Shown here piece by piece: positions 1 to 7,086 of a stretch of 33,949 nucleotides of DNA. A program made the position numbers and the translations under genes. The notes beneath the pieces were generated by a model. That model had not been told where the DNA came from. It searched no databases and saw only the letters and a program-made list of their open reading frames with translations. Location of the stretch: positions 1 to 33,949 of the forward strand of contig DAORRV010000032.1 of assembly GCA_035443185.1 (NCBI GenBank), given 5' to 3'. Numbering within the stretch: position 1 is the stretch's first letter; every line of letters begins with the position of its first letter. The stretch comes from UBA2330 sp035443185 (GTDB taxonomy: Bacteria > Bacteroidota > Ignavibacteria > Tepidaquicellales > Tepidaquicellaceae).

Positions 1-187
1 CGATGATCGCATCAAGTATAGAACTCTTGTCTTTGTAATGCCAGTAAATTGCTCCTTTTGTAACACCGGCTTTTTCAGCAATTGAATCTATTGAAGTGTC
101 ATCATATCCATTTTCTATGAACAGTGAAACGGCACACTTCAGAATATTCTTTGATGTCTCTTCTGCTTCTATTTTAGTTCTTTTCAT
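1..187 (-). CDS. TetR/AcrR-family transcriptional regulator, N-terminal part (runs off the window)
   Basis: Read on the minus strand from an ATG at 187, this gives 62 codons open to the window edge. The residues match the TetR DNA-binding domain: a first helix (TSKNILKCAVSLFIENGYDD), then SIDSIAEKAGVTKGAIYWHY as the helix-turn-helix, then KDKSSILDAI. The Y-W-H-Y-K-D-K stretch after the recognition helix is characteristic of the family. The C-terminal ligand-binding domain lies outside the window, so the inducer cannot be inferred from the protein. A perfect palindrome of AcrR/TtgR operator type lies 15-33 bp upstream of the start, which suggests autoregulation and perhaps control of a drug-efflux operon beyond the left edge. 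Family assignment is firm; the regulated function is inference. Confidence 0.88.
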   Translation of the reverse strand, partial: MKRTKIEAEETSKNILKCAVSLFIENGYDDTSIDSIAEKAGVTKGAIYWHYKDKSSILDAII

Positions 188-201
188 TTGAAATAAAATT
201 A

Positions 202-220
202 TACATACCGAAAGTATGTA
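202..220. promoter_or_regulatory. Palindromic operator candidate for the TetR regulator
   Basis: A perfect inverted repeat TACATAC-CGAAA-GTATGTA lies just upstream of the TetR start codon. TetR dimers bind such palindromes, and the half-site resembles the published AcrR operator (TACATAC...GTATGTA), though the centre is shorter here. No other gene in the window is obviously driven from this site, so autoregulation is the simplest reading. Confidence 0.6.
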
Positions 221-385
221 AAAGTGTAAAAAATTATTTTCAGATGCAATGTAAAATTTATTTTAGTTTTACAAAAGTCAGGCGACTTTAATTACTTATA
301 CTTCATAAACTAATACACTTTGTCATTTCCGGTTTTACTGCAGGCATTGTCGTACCGCAGCCTCTGCCGGCTCCTCCTTAAAAAG

Positions 386-857
386 GAAGTGTCTCAAAAC
401 TAATTAGGGAAATAGTTAATTTTGTGAAACAAAATTTCAAGATGGCTAAACCAATAAAAGCAAATTACGATCAGGAATTTTTACTTCCTCCATCAATTGA
501 AGACTGGGCAAGTAAAGATCATCCTGCAAGATATATCCGAGAGTTTGTACAAAGTCTGGATCTGAAAGAATTGGGATTTAAAGAAATGACAAATGAAATT
601 GACAGACCATTTTATAATTCTGATCTGCTTTTGAAGATATGGCTTTATGGATATTTTCACAGGACACGAAGTTCAGAAAAATAAAAAGAGAAACAAAAAG
701 TAATATGCCATTGATCCGGCTTAGCGGGATGAAATATCCTGATCATAATACACTTTGGAGATTTTGGAATCACAATAAATCAAGCATAAGCAAATTATTT
801 AAAAAATCTGTACAGACAGCAGTAAAGCTTGATTTAGTATCAATGGTTGTACATTAA
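386..857 (+). mobile_element. IS1182-like insertion sequence relic (left end only)
   Basis: The stretch at 386-400 (GAAGTGTCTCAAAAC) resembles the terminal inverted repeat of Bacteroidota IS1182-family elements (ends of the GTCTCAAAA type). It is followed directly by the 5' part of an IS1182-type transposase. No matching inverted end (GTTTTGAGAC) is seen between the truncated transposase and the next gene at 924, so the right end and most of the element are gone. The stretch 188-385 between the TetR gene and the element holds the operator and otherwise nothing recognised; GC-rich CGTACCGCAGCCTCTGCCGG at 352-371 may be part of an older repeat. Confidence 0.55.
424..857 (+). pseudogene. IS1182-family transposase fragment, frameshifted and truncated
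   Basis: The reading frame from GTG 424 (or ATG 442) gives an IS1182/DUF772-type N-terminus: a Y-D-Q-E-F-L-L-P-P-S start, D-H-P-A-R-Y-I-R-E-F-V and LLLKIWLYGYFHRTRSS. The frame then stops at 684. The continuation, KIKRETKSNMPLIRLSG followed by PDHNTLWRFWNHN, is in another frame and ends at 857 after the point where family members read into the catalytic domain. Joining the frames gives about 140 residues against 450-550 for an intact transposase, and the catalytic part is absent. The gene is dead. A programmed frameshift is unlikely because the 3' two thirds are also missing. Confidence 0.85.
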
Positions 858-879
858 AAATTGAAAATTTATAATTGTC

Positions 880-910
880 TTTAATAAACCTCTCCATAAC
901 CTTATATTTG
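880..910 (+). promoter_or_regulatory. Bacteroidota-type promoter candidate for the sigma-54 activator gene
   Basis: TTTA at 880-883, then 19 bp, then TATATTTG at 903-910, close to the Bacteroidota housekeeping consensus TTTG-N19-TAnnTTTG. Transcription would begin a few bases before the ATG at 924, leaving a very short leader. One mismatch in the upstream box. Whether this lineage uses that consensus is an assumption. Confidence 0.35.
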
Positions 911-923
911 TAAAATTTTTTTA

Positions 924-2093
924 ATGCAGAAATTACTTTTAGGGAATTCCGTTCAGATCGTCGAGATCAACGAAACCATAAAACAGGTTGCGCCAACAGA
1001 TGTGAGTGTACTGATCACCGGTGAAAGCGGTTCAGGTAAAGAGGTCGTTGCAAAATCAATTCATCTGCAGAGTAAAAGAAGTGACAATCCGTTGATAACC
1101 GTTAACTGCGGTGCTATCCCCGAAGGCATTATCGAAAGTGAATTGTTCGGTCATCAGAAAGGCGCGTTCACCGGTGCCATTGATGAACGAAAAGGTTACT
1201 TCGAAATGGCTGACAAGGGGACGATCTTTCTTGATGAAATCGGTGAAATGCCTTTGTCGACACAGGTGAAATTTCTGAGAGTTCTGGAGACAGGCGAGTT
1301 TATGAGAGTCGGTGGTAATAAGACCATCTCTGTCGATGTAAGAATTGTCGCAGCTACGAATAAAGATCTTGCATATGAAATGATGAACAATCAATTCCGT
1401 GATGATCTCTATTACCGTCTGAGATCGATAAACATTTTCATACCCCCGCTGCGTGAAAGAAGATCCGACATTAAACTTTTATTTTATCACTTCACAGAGC
1501 TGTACTGCAGAGAAAATAATATTGAATTTAAAGGGATTGATGATGATGCTCTGGATTATCTGATAAATTTCAGCTGGCCCGGAAATGCACGTGAGCTGAA
1601 AAATTTTTGTGAAAGTATTATTGTAATTAATCCCGATAAAATACTGACAATTACAGATGTTAAAAAACATCTTCAGACTGATCAGAAGGAAATGCCAAGT
1701 TCGCTGCCAATACTTTTTGGAAAGTCCGGTAATTCCGGAAATAATTACAATAAGAATAATGAAAGTCCGGAAAAAGATTTTTTATTCAGAGCATTATTAG
1801 AAATTAAATCTGACATATTAGATCTGAAGGATCAGATCACTGATCTTTCTATTAATAAAGAAAACAAGAATGGAAAAGATACCGGAGAAAATGATTTTAA
1901 AATTCCGGGAGATAAGCTGATCAATATGAACATGAATGATATTGAAAGGGAAGTCCTTGTATATCTGCTGAATAAGAATTACTGGAACGTGGAAAAAACA
2001 GCGGAGATACTGGATCAGACACCGAGGAATGTCTATACTAAAATTAAAAAATATAATATCAGCAAAGAACAGAGCAGAGGAAACTATTCATGA
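924..2093 (+). CDS. Sigma-54-dependent transcriptional activator (AAA+ with Fis-type HTH)
   Basis: An enhancer-binding protein that would remodel sigma-54 RNA polymerase by ATP hydrolysis. Residues 33-40 GESGSGKE form Walker A; GAFTGA at 80-85 is the sigma-54 contact loop; FLDEIGEMP is Walker B; R-I-V-A-A-T-N-K-D is sensor I; FSWPGNARELKN is the sensor II region. Residues 339-380 (DIEREVLVYLLNKNYWNVEK, then T-A-E-I-L) form the Fis-type DNA-binding helix-turn-helix. There is no receiver or GAF domain: the AAA+ domain begins almost at residue 1, and an in-frame stop lies upstream, so the protein is short by nature or only slightly clipped. About 389 residues. The stop codon overlaps the lptE start by 4 bp, indicating translational coupling. 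Its signal input is unknown. Confidence 0.93.
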   Translation: MQKLLLGNSVQIVEINETIKQVAPTDVSVLITGESGSGKEVVAKSIHLQSKRSDNPLITVNCGAIPEGIIESELFGHQKGAFTGAIDERKGYFEMADKGTIFLDEIGEMPLSTQVKFLRVLETGEFMRVGGNKTISVDVRIVAATNKDLAYEMMNNQFRDDLYYRLRSINIFIPPLRERRSDIKLLFYHFTELYCRENNIEFKGIDDDALDYLINFSWPGNARELKNFCESIIVINPDKILTITDVKKHLQTDQKEMPSSLPILFGKSGNSGNNYNKNNESPEKDFLFRALLEIKSDILDLKDQITDLSINKENKNGKDTGENDFKIPGDKLINMNMNDIEREVLVYLLNKNYWNVEKTAEILDQTPRNVYTKIKKYNISKEQSRGNYS

Positions 2094-2605
2094 AGATGCT
2101 GAAGCTTTTTAAAATTATATTTGTACTGAATGCATTTTTACTGATGTCGGGATGCGGGGTTTACGGATTCAGAGGAAATAATCCTCCGAAAGGAATTAAC
2201 ACACTTGCAGTTCCGACGGCTGAAGACATCAGCGGATTCTCAGCACCGACACTGCCGGAGACATTTACTGAACGGCTGAAGATCAGGATCACAACTGACA
2301 ATACTTTCAAAATTGCTGATAAGAATATTTCGGACGGTGTGCTGAATTGTACTATTACAAGCGTGACTGACGAGGCATCTGTAATTGCAACGGGAGACAA
2401 CGTGACACAAAGAAAATTAACTATCACGATCAAGGTTTCTTTTGATGATCTGAAAAAACAAAAGCAGATATGGGAAAAGAATTTTCAGAATTACGGTGAG
2501 TATGCTTCCAATGGAAATGATTTTTCCAACAGGGAATCTGGAGTTGCAATTGCAATTGAGAAAATTGCTGAGGATATTGTGATCGATCTTACTTCTAACT
2601 GGTAA
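2090..2605 (+). CDS. lptE: LptE-family outer-membrane LPS-assembly lipoprotein
   Basis: A 171-residue lipoprotein. The N-terminus is a type II signal peptide ending in lipobox LMSGC, giving lipidated Cys22, followed directly by GVYGFRGNNPPKGINTLAVP, typical of the Bacteroidota/Chlorobi LptE family (plug of the LptD LPS translocon). The later stretches FTERLKIRITTDNTFKIAD, DGVLNCTITSV and VTQRKLTITIKVSFDDL follow the family's beta-rich pattern, and the C-terminus (AIEKIAEDIVIDLTSNW) matches its end helix. ATG overlaps the stop of the upstream activator (ATGA). Pairing of lptE with a sigma-54 activator recurs in related genomes as I recall them; whether the activator controls envelope genes is inference. 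Confidence 0.85.
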   Translation: MKMLKLFKIIFVLNAFLLMSGCGVYGFRGNNPPKGINTLAVPTAEDISGFSAPTLPETFTERLKIRITTDNTFKIADKNISDGVLNCTITSVTDEASVIATGDNVTQRKLTITIKVSFDDLKKQKQIWEKNFQNYGEYASNGNDFSNRESGVAIAIEKIAEDIVIDLTSNW

Positions 2606-2619
2606 ATTTTTGATTTTAC

Positions 2620-2729
2620 CTCTAAGTCTCTAAAACTCTAAGGCTCTAAAACTCTAAGACTCGAAGACTCGAAGGCTCGAAGGAGTTTTTTAAAAAAGTT
2701 TTTTAGCTTATAGTCTTATAGTCTTAGAG
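2620..2729 (+). repeat. 8-bp tandem array (eight units) followed by a partial inverted arm
   Basis: From 2620 to 2683 there are eight consecutive 8-bp units: CTCTAAGT, CTCTAAAA, CTCTAAGG, CTCTAAAA, CTCTAAGA, CTCGAAGA, CTCGAAGG, CTCGAAGG. After a TTTTTTAAAAAA palindrome the run at 2705-2729 (ending TAGTCTTATAGTCTTAGAG) is complementary to the middle of the array (10 bp then 6 bp with short mismatches), so the whole can fold into a long hairpin. Bases 2698-2729 recur exactly at 2888-2919. Confidence 0.85.
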
Positions 2730-2764
2730 GTAATTCCAAAGTTTTCATACAAGGAGAAGTATTT

Positions 2765-2785
2765 ATGGAGAAGTGTCAAAAGTAA
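2765..2785 (+). CDS. Possible leader peptide MEKCQK
   Basis: ATG-GAG-AAG-TGT-CAA-AAG-TAA, preceded at 8 bp by AAGGAG (2751-2756), one of the few strong Shine-Dalgarno sites in the window. It lies directly before the candidate structured RNA at 2787-2894. A seven-codon frame can arise by chance; the ribosome site and position are the only support. No homology can be claimed. Confidence 0.3.
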   Translation: MEKCQK

Positions 2786-2786
2786 C

Positions 2787-2894
2787 AAAAAATCCGCACA
2801 ACTGGCGTTAATATATCTGAGGTGCATTTGAAAAAGATTTTCAATTTCAAGTGCTTACCCAAACAGGAGTTTGGGTATATGCGGAATGTTTTTT
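2787..2894 (+). ncRNA. Candidate structured RNA: three-way junction between the inverted arrays
   Basis: Three helices can be drawn. P1 is TCCGCA (2793-2798) with TGCGGA (2880-2885), extended after a bulge by AAAAAA (2787-2792) with TTTTTT (2889-2894). P2 is GCATTTGAAA (2824-2833) with TTTCAAGTGC (2845-2854), 10 pairs including one G-U. P3 is ACCCAAAC (2857-2864) with GTTTGGGT (2869-2876), 8 perfect pairs on an AGGA loop. P2 and P3 are 2 nt apart and P3 and P1 3 nt apart; 25 nt join P1 to P2. The U-run after P1 could end transcription. I recognise no known riboswitch or sRNA family. It could instead be a DNA-level element such as a small non-autonomous transposon. Confidence 0.45.
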
Positions 2895-2985
2895 AGCTTA
2901 TAGTCTTATAGTCTTAGAGTCTTTGAGCCTTCGAGCCTTCGAGCCTTAGAGTTTTAGAGTCTTTGAGGTAATTCCAAAGTTTTCA
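2895..2985 (+). repeat. 8-bp tandem array in inverted orientation plus direct repeat of the tail
   Basis: Units GTCTTATA, GTCTTAGA, GTCTTTGA, GCCTTCGA, GCCTTCGA, GCCTTAGA, GTTTTAGA, GTCTTTGA are the reverse complement of the array type at 2620-2683; at least 19 bp in a row (CTCTAAAACTCTAAGGCTC) match in inverted orientation. The tail GAGGTAATTCCAAAGTTTTC (2965-2984) repeats 2727-2746 in direct orientation. The remaining bases to the next gene at 3037 show only AT-rich sequence. Confidence 0.85.
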
Positions 2986-3036
2986 GATGATGCGGGAATT
3001 TTGGTAAAATGATAAATTGGTAAACTAAATTTAATA

Positions 3037-4545
3037 ATGAATATAGAAAGTCTGATACTTGCTGCATACATAATTTCACTCTCGATACTTTTCTTTTTCG
3101 GATCGCATGGATTTAATATGGTCTATTATTATTTCAAGACCTTTAAGAAAAGGACAGTGGATTTGGAGCTGAGCGAATTTGAAATGGATGATTATCCGGA
3201 AGTTACGATCCAGATTCCTTTGTATAATGAACAGTATGTGATCACACGGCTGATAGATTCTGTTTTGAGAATGGATTATCCGAAAGATAAACTCGAAGTG
3301 CAGATACTTGATGACTCTACCGACGAGACCACTCAGATCATAACAGATCACATCGGAAAATATCTGGAGCAGGGATTTGACATAAAGCATATTCACCGCA
3401 CAAACAGGGAAGGATACAAAGCCGGCGCGCTGAAGGTCGGACTTGAAACTGCCCGCGGGGAATTTGTTGCCATATTCGATGCAGATTTTATTCCGAGGAA
3501 AAAATTTCTGAAGAGGACCATACCATATTTTTATAAAGAGGAAAAGCTCGGACTGGTGCAGACGAGATGGGAACATCTTAACAGGGAGTATTCACTCATG
3601 ACAAAGACGCAGGCGATCGCGCTCGACGGACATTTTGTGATAGAGCAGGCAGTGAGGAACAGGGCAGGATTTTTTATAAACTTCAACGGCACAGGCGGAG
3701 TGTGGAGAAAGGAATGCATATTCGATGCGGGCAACTGGGAAGCTGATACGCTGACGGAAGATCTTGATCTTTCTTACAGAGCGCAGATGAAGGGATGGAA
3801 ATTCAGATATCTTGTGAATTTTACGTCACCTGCAGAACTTCCTTCTGACATCGGAGCTCTGAAGTCACAGCAGTTCAGATGGACAAAAGGAGCTATCGAA
3901 ACTGCAAAGAAAGTTTATCCAAAAGTACTGAGATCAGATATGTCTTTCAAACTTAAAGTTCAGTCGTTCATACATTTGTACAGCAATCTTGCATATCCCT
4001 TTATCTTAATGGCAGCAATTTTAAATCTGCCGGTGATGCTGATAAAGCTCACAGGTGAATATGATACAGTATTTAAATTCATGTCACTTTTTATATTCGC
4101 GTTTATAAGTTCATTCATATTTTATCTTTATTCACAAAAGGATGTATATCCTGACTGGCAGAAGCGGATCATTTATTTTCCTGTATTTCTTGCAGGCAGT
4201 ATGGGCTTTTCGGTGAATAATACAAAAGCGGTGTTTGAAGGATTACTGGATAAGAAAAGTGAATTTGTCAGGACTCCGAAATATCAGATAATGAACAAAA
4301 AAGATTCATGGGAAGGTAAAAAATATGTGAATAAAAAACTGGCATTTACAACTTACATAGAAGCGGTAATGGCAGTCTACAGTTTCACGGGAGTTGTCAT
4401 CGCAATAGCAACGGCGCAGGTTGCAGCGATCCCGTTTCAGATGATGTTTTTCAGCGGGTTCACGATCATATCAGTTTTATCCATAAGACAGGTAATTGTA
4501 TCAAACAGAAAGGTCTCACAAAAATTGGCGATGGATGCTGAATAA
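3037..4545 (+). CDS. Family 2 processive glycosyltransferase, cellulose-synthase-like membrane protein
   Basis: A 502-residue inner-membrane glycosyltransferase that would polymerise a polysaccharide from a nucleotide sugar. One membrane segment lies at about residues 5-27. The GT-A domain follows: IQIPLYNE; D92-D93 in LDDSTDET; DADF with D148/D150 for nucleotide and metal; TED at 240-242 (the catalytic base); and Q278-x-x-R281-W282, the QxxRW motif of processive enzymes. Further membrane segments lie near 310-365 and 385-400, and two at about 435-490. There is no PilZ domain, so direct c-di-GMP control as in BcsA is not expected. Closest in pattern to the CelA/mannan-synthase-like group; the product cannot be told. 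The next gene starts inside its last codons. Confidence 0.9.
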   Translation: MNIESLILAAYIISLSILFFFGSHGFNMVYYYFKTFKKRTVDLELSEFEMDDYPEVTIQIPLYNEQYVITRLIDSVLRMDYPKDKLEVQILDDSTDETTQIITDHIGKYLEQGFDIKHIHRTNREGYKAGALKVGLETARGEFVAIFDADFIPRKKFLKRTIPYFYKEEKLGLVQTRWEHLNREYSLMTKTQAIALDGHFVIEQAVRNRAGFFINFNGTGGVWRKECIFDAGNWEADTLTEDLDLSYRAQMKGWKFRYLVNFTSPAELPSDIGALKSQQFRWTKGAIETAKKVYPKVLRSDMSFKLKVQSFIHLYSNLAYPFILMAAILNLPVMLIKLTGEYDTVFKFMSLFIFAFISSFIFYLYSQKDVYPDWQKRIIYFPVFLAGSMGFSVNNTKAVFEGLLDKKSEFVRTPKYQIMNKKDSWEGKKYVNKKLAFTTYIEAVMAVYSFTGVVIAIATAQVAAIPFQMMFFSGFTIISVLSIRQVIVSNRKVSQKLAMDAE

Positions 4546-5302
4546 TTTTGATAAAAATATTGAAGAGTCAAAAGCGAAGTTAGATAAGAATTATTTGTCT
4601 CCGCTGTTCATCCGACTTGCAAATCTGTATTATCTGAATGAACAGTATGACGAATGCATATCGGTATGCAGATCCGGACTCAGCATATATCCTGATTACC
4701 TTACAATAAAATTAATACTTGTTAAAGCACTGCTCAAAGGTGAATATCTTAACGAGGCAGAGGAATTATTTGAAGAACTTAAATATAAGATCCCTGTAAA
4801 GGAAGTCGTGACAAAGCTGAGAAATAAAATCCAGAATCTGAGATCCATCTCGGGTCAGGAGAAAATTCATTATCCAAAGGATACAAAATTCAAATATGAC
4901 TTTAGTTATTTTGAGAAAAAATTTGATCCGCAGGAAAATCTTTTTACAGAATTTACAATTGACGATCTTTTGAATTCTGATACAGAGATCAGGAAAGAAT
5001 CTGACATTCCTGAGTTTAAATATTTCAGAGATAAGTTTTTAGAATTTCATCTGAAGCTGCCGGCAGACGGTAAAGGAAAAGATATTCCTAACAGGAATAA
5101 TAAGGATTCTGATTCAGACATTGGAAAGCAGATAAAGATTATCACAGAGACACTTGCTGATCTTTACGCCGAGCAAAAAAATTATAAGGAAGCATACGAG
5201 GCATACAGCTTTCTGCTGAGAGCGGGTTCGCCTAATTCAAAAAGGATTGAGGAAAAGCTGAATGACCTTGAGCGGAATATGGTGAAGTATGACAGTATTT
5301 AA
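4535..5302 (+). CDS. TPR-repeat protein downstream of the glycosyltransferase
   Basis: 255 residues from ATG 4535, which overlaps the glycosyltransferase stop by 11 bp; an alternative earlier start at 4496 would overlap by 50 bp and adds no conserved residues. There is no signal peptide or membrane segment, so it is probably cytoplasmic. Residues about 18-85 form two TPR-like helix pairs (LSPLFIRLANLYYLNEQYDE, then I-C-R-S-G-L-S-I-Y-P-D-Y, and a L-N-E-A-E-E-L-F-E-E pair). The middle is charged and probably flexible. A last TPR (TLADLYAEQKNYKEAYEAY) occupies about 215-240. The tight overlap implies co-translation with the glycosyltransferase, for which it may act as assembly or regulatory partner; that role is inference. 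Confidence 0.75.
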   Translation: MLNNFDKNIEESKAKLDKNYLSPLFIRLANLYYLNEQYDECISVCRSGLSIYPDYLTIKLILVKALLKGEYLNEAEELFEELKYKIPVKEVVTKLRNKIQNLRSISGQEKIHYPKDTKFKYDFSYFEKKFDPQENLFTEFTIDDLLNSDTEIRKESDIPEFKYFRDKFLEFHLKLPADGKGKDIPNRNNKDSDSDIGKQIKIITETLADLYAEQKNYKEAYEAYSFLLRAGSPNSKRIEEKLNDLERNMVKYDSI

Positions 5303-5501
5303 TTTACTTTACTTAAAGAAGTACAGGTAATATAAAGATCACATTTCTTTTTTCATAATTTCCTTACAGACGAATCAAAAATATTCAGCAAGTTGTTGCT
5401 CAAAATATTTCAGAATGCTTTTTAATTTAAGAGCATACTATTTCCCGTAATTTCTGTATTTTAACTTTACATAAATAGCTCTTTTTGCTCTGATTCATAC
5501 T

Positions 5502-6944
5502 ATGAAGTTATTACAACAGAAACCTATTGCGTGGATTTCAGGACCTTTAGCTGCACTTACCGTTTACTGGTTACCGCTCCCTTTGGAAACTGCAGCCCAT
5601 CAGGTTGCGGCTATTATGATCTTTTGCCTGGTATTCTGGATTACAGAAGTGATTCCTCTTTCAATTACCGCTTTACTTGGCGTTACGATTGCAGTGATGC
5701 TCGGTATTGCAGATATGCAAACCGCTTTTACGAGTTTAGGTCATCCCATAATTTTACTTTTCTTCGGAAGTTTTTTATTATCTCGTGCAATGATAAGGCA
5801 TGGATTAGATAAGCGTATTGCACTTATTGTTTTATCTTTTCCGTTTTTTCAAAAGAATTTATTCCGTTTGTTTCTCGGATTTTCATTAGTATCGTTTTTA
5901 CTTTCTATGTGGGTGAGCAATTCCGTAGCAGTGGCTATGTTACTGCCTCTAATGATCGGAGTAATCACATTGGTGCAAACAACGGACAATCCGGATAAAA
6001 ATCTGCCGGTTTATATGCTTCTTGGTATAGCTTACAGCGCATCAATCGGCGGCATCTCAACTATCATCGGGTCGCCTCCAAATCTTATTGGAGTACAGTA
6101 TTTAAGTCAGTTTGGAATAAAAGTTGATTTTTTAAAATGGATGATTATGGTTTTACCTGTTTCATTAAGTATGTACGGGTTCCTGTTGTTTTATATTTAT
6201 AAGAAATTGAAACGATGTAGTTTTAATGAGGAAAGTATTTCTGATTATCTTAAAGAACATGCAGGTGAATTGAGACCCTTCTCTACCGGTGAACGCAACA
6301 CGGTAATCGTTTTCTTTTTTGCAGTATTTCTTTGGTTACTTCCGGGATTCCTGAATTTACTTGGACTGGAATCGGCATATTTTTTTGTAATCAAAATCCT
6401 TCCTGACAGCCTGGTAGCATTGATTGCCGCAATATTACTTTATTTACTGCCATGCGATAAAAAGCTTACGGGTACACTGCGTGCGGAAGATCTCCGGCTT
6501 ATAGACTGGAATACTATTCTTCTATTCGGAGGCGGTTTAGCATTGGGAACACTTGTGATCAATACAGGACTGGCAGCTTTCATCGGCAGCAGTATTGCAG
6601 ATTCTGTAAGCGAAGGGAATGTACCTTTTATAATATTTTTTCTGATCACAGGAATTTTATTTTTGACGGAAATAAGTTCTAATACTGCAATTGCAATTAC
6701 CTTCATTCCTATTGTAATTGATATTCTTACTACGCTTCAGTTAAATGTACTTTATCCGGTAATTGGAATTGTAATTGCTTCAAGTTTTGCCTTTATGATG
6801 CCTATATCTACCCCGCCTAATGCAATAGTATTTGGAAGCGGTTTGGTACCGGTTAGTAAAATGCTGAAGACCGGTTTATTGCTTAACATTACAGGTGCAT
6901 TGATAATTTTTTTCTGGGTAATGGTTTACATTAAATTTTTGTAG
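5502..6944 (+). CDS. SLC13/DASS-family divalent anion:Na+ symporter
   Basis: A 480-residue polytopic inner-membrane transporter, about 11-12 hydrophobic segments. It shows the two inverted halves of the family. Half one has SNSVAVAMLLPLMIGV, then GGISTIIGSPPNLIGVQYL. Half two has SSNTAIAITFIPIVIDI, then MMPISTPPNAIVFGSG. The GSPPN and STPPN turns and the second SNT are the residues that hold Na+ and the carboxylate or sulfate in this family; the first SNT reads Ser-Asn-Ser here. Substrate is likely a dicarboxylate such as succinate or malate, but sulfate or phosphate cannot be excluded. It stands alone. A 9-bp hairpin (6938-6967) overlaps its stop codon without a T-run. The stretch 5303-5501 before it holds nothing recognisable. 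Confidence 0.88.
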   Translation: MKLLQQKPIAWISGPLAALTVYWLPLPLETAAHQVAAIMIFCLVFWITEVIPLSITALLGVTIAVMLGIADMQTAFTSLGHPIILLFFGSFLLSRAMIRHGLDKRIALIVLSFPFFQKNLFRLFLGFSLVSFLLSMWVSNSVAVAMLLPLMIGVITLVQTTDNPDKNLPVYMLLGIAYSASIGGISTIIGSPPNLIGVQYLSQFGIKVDFLKWMIMVLPVSLSMYGFLLFYIYKKLKRCSFNEESISDYLKEHAGELRPFSTGERNTVIVFFFAVFLWLLPGFLNLLGLESAYFFVIKILPDSLVALIAAILLYLLPCDKKLTGTLRAEDLRLIDWNTILLFGGGLALGTLVINTGLAAFIGSSIADSVSEGNVPFIIFFLITGILFLTEISSNTAIAITFIPIVIDILTTLQLNVLYPVIGIVIASSFAFMMPISTPPNAIVFGSGLVPVSKMLKTGLLLNITGALIIFFWVMVYIKFL

Positions 6945-7086
6945 ATCTTTATTTTTCCATCTACAAAGTCACAGTTCTTATCTTCTGTAATTTCTCATGG
7001 TCAAAATGTTTACAGAGTTATTAAAATCGCAAACTTTTTGAAACGTTTCCAGAGACTCAATATTGCTTATTAGTAATTCGTAATTT

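Noticed and set aside
639..700. Programmed frameshift joining the two transposase frames
   Set aside because: The catalytic C-terminal two thirds of the transposase are missing, so this is decay, not regulation.
2620..2985. Repeat arrays considered as a CRISPR
   Set aside because: Units are 8 bp, contiguous and without spacers, and the two arrays are in opposite orientation; no cas genes nearby.
6938..6967. 9-bp hairpin over the stop codon of the SLC13 gene as terminator
   Set aside because: No T-run follows on either strand; it is mentioned in the gene entry only.
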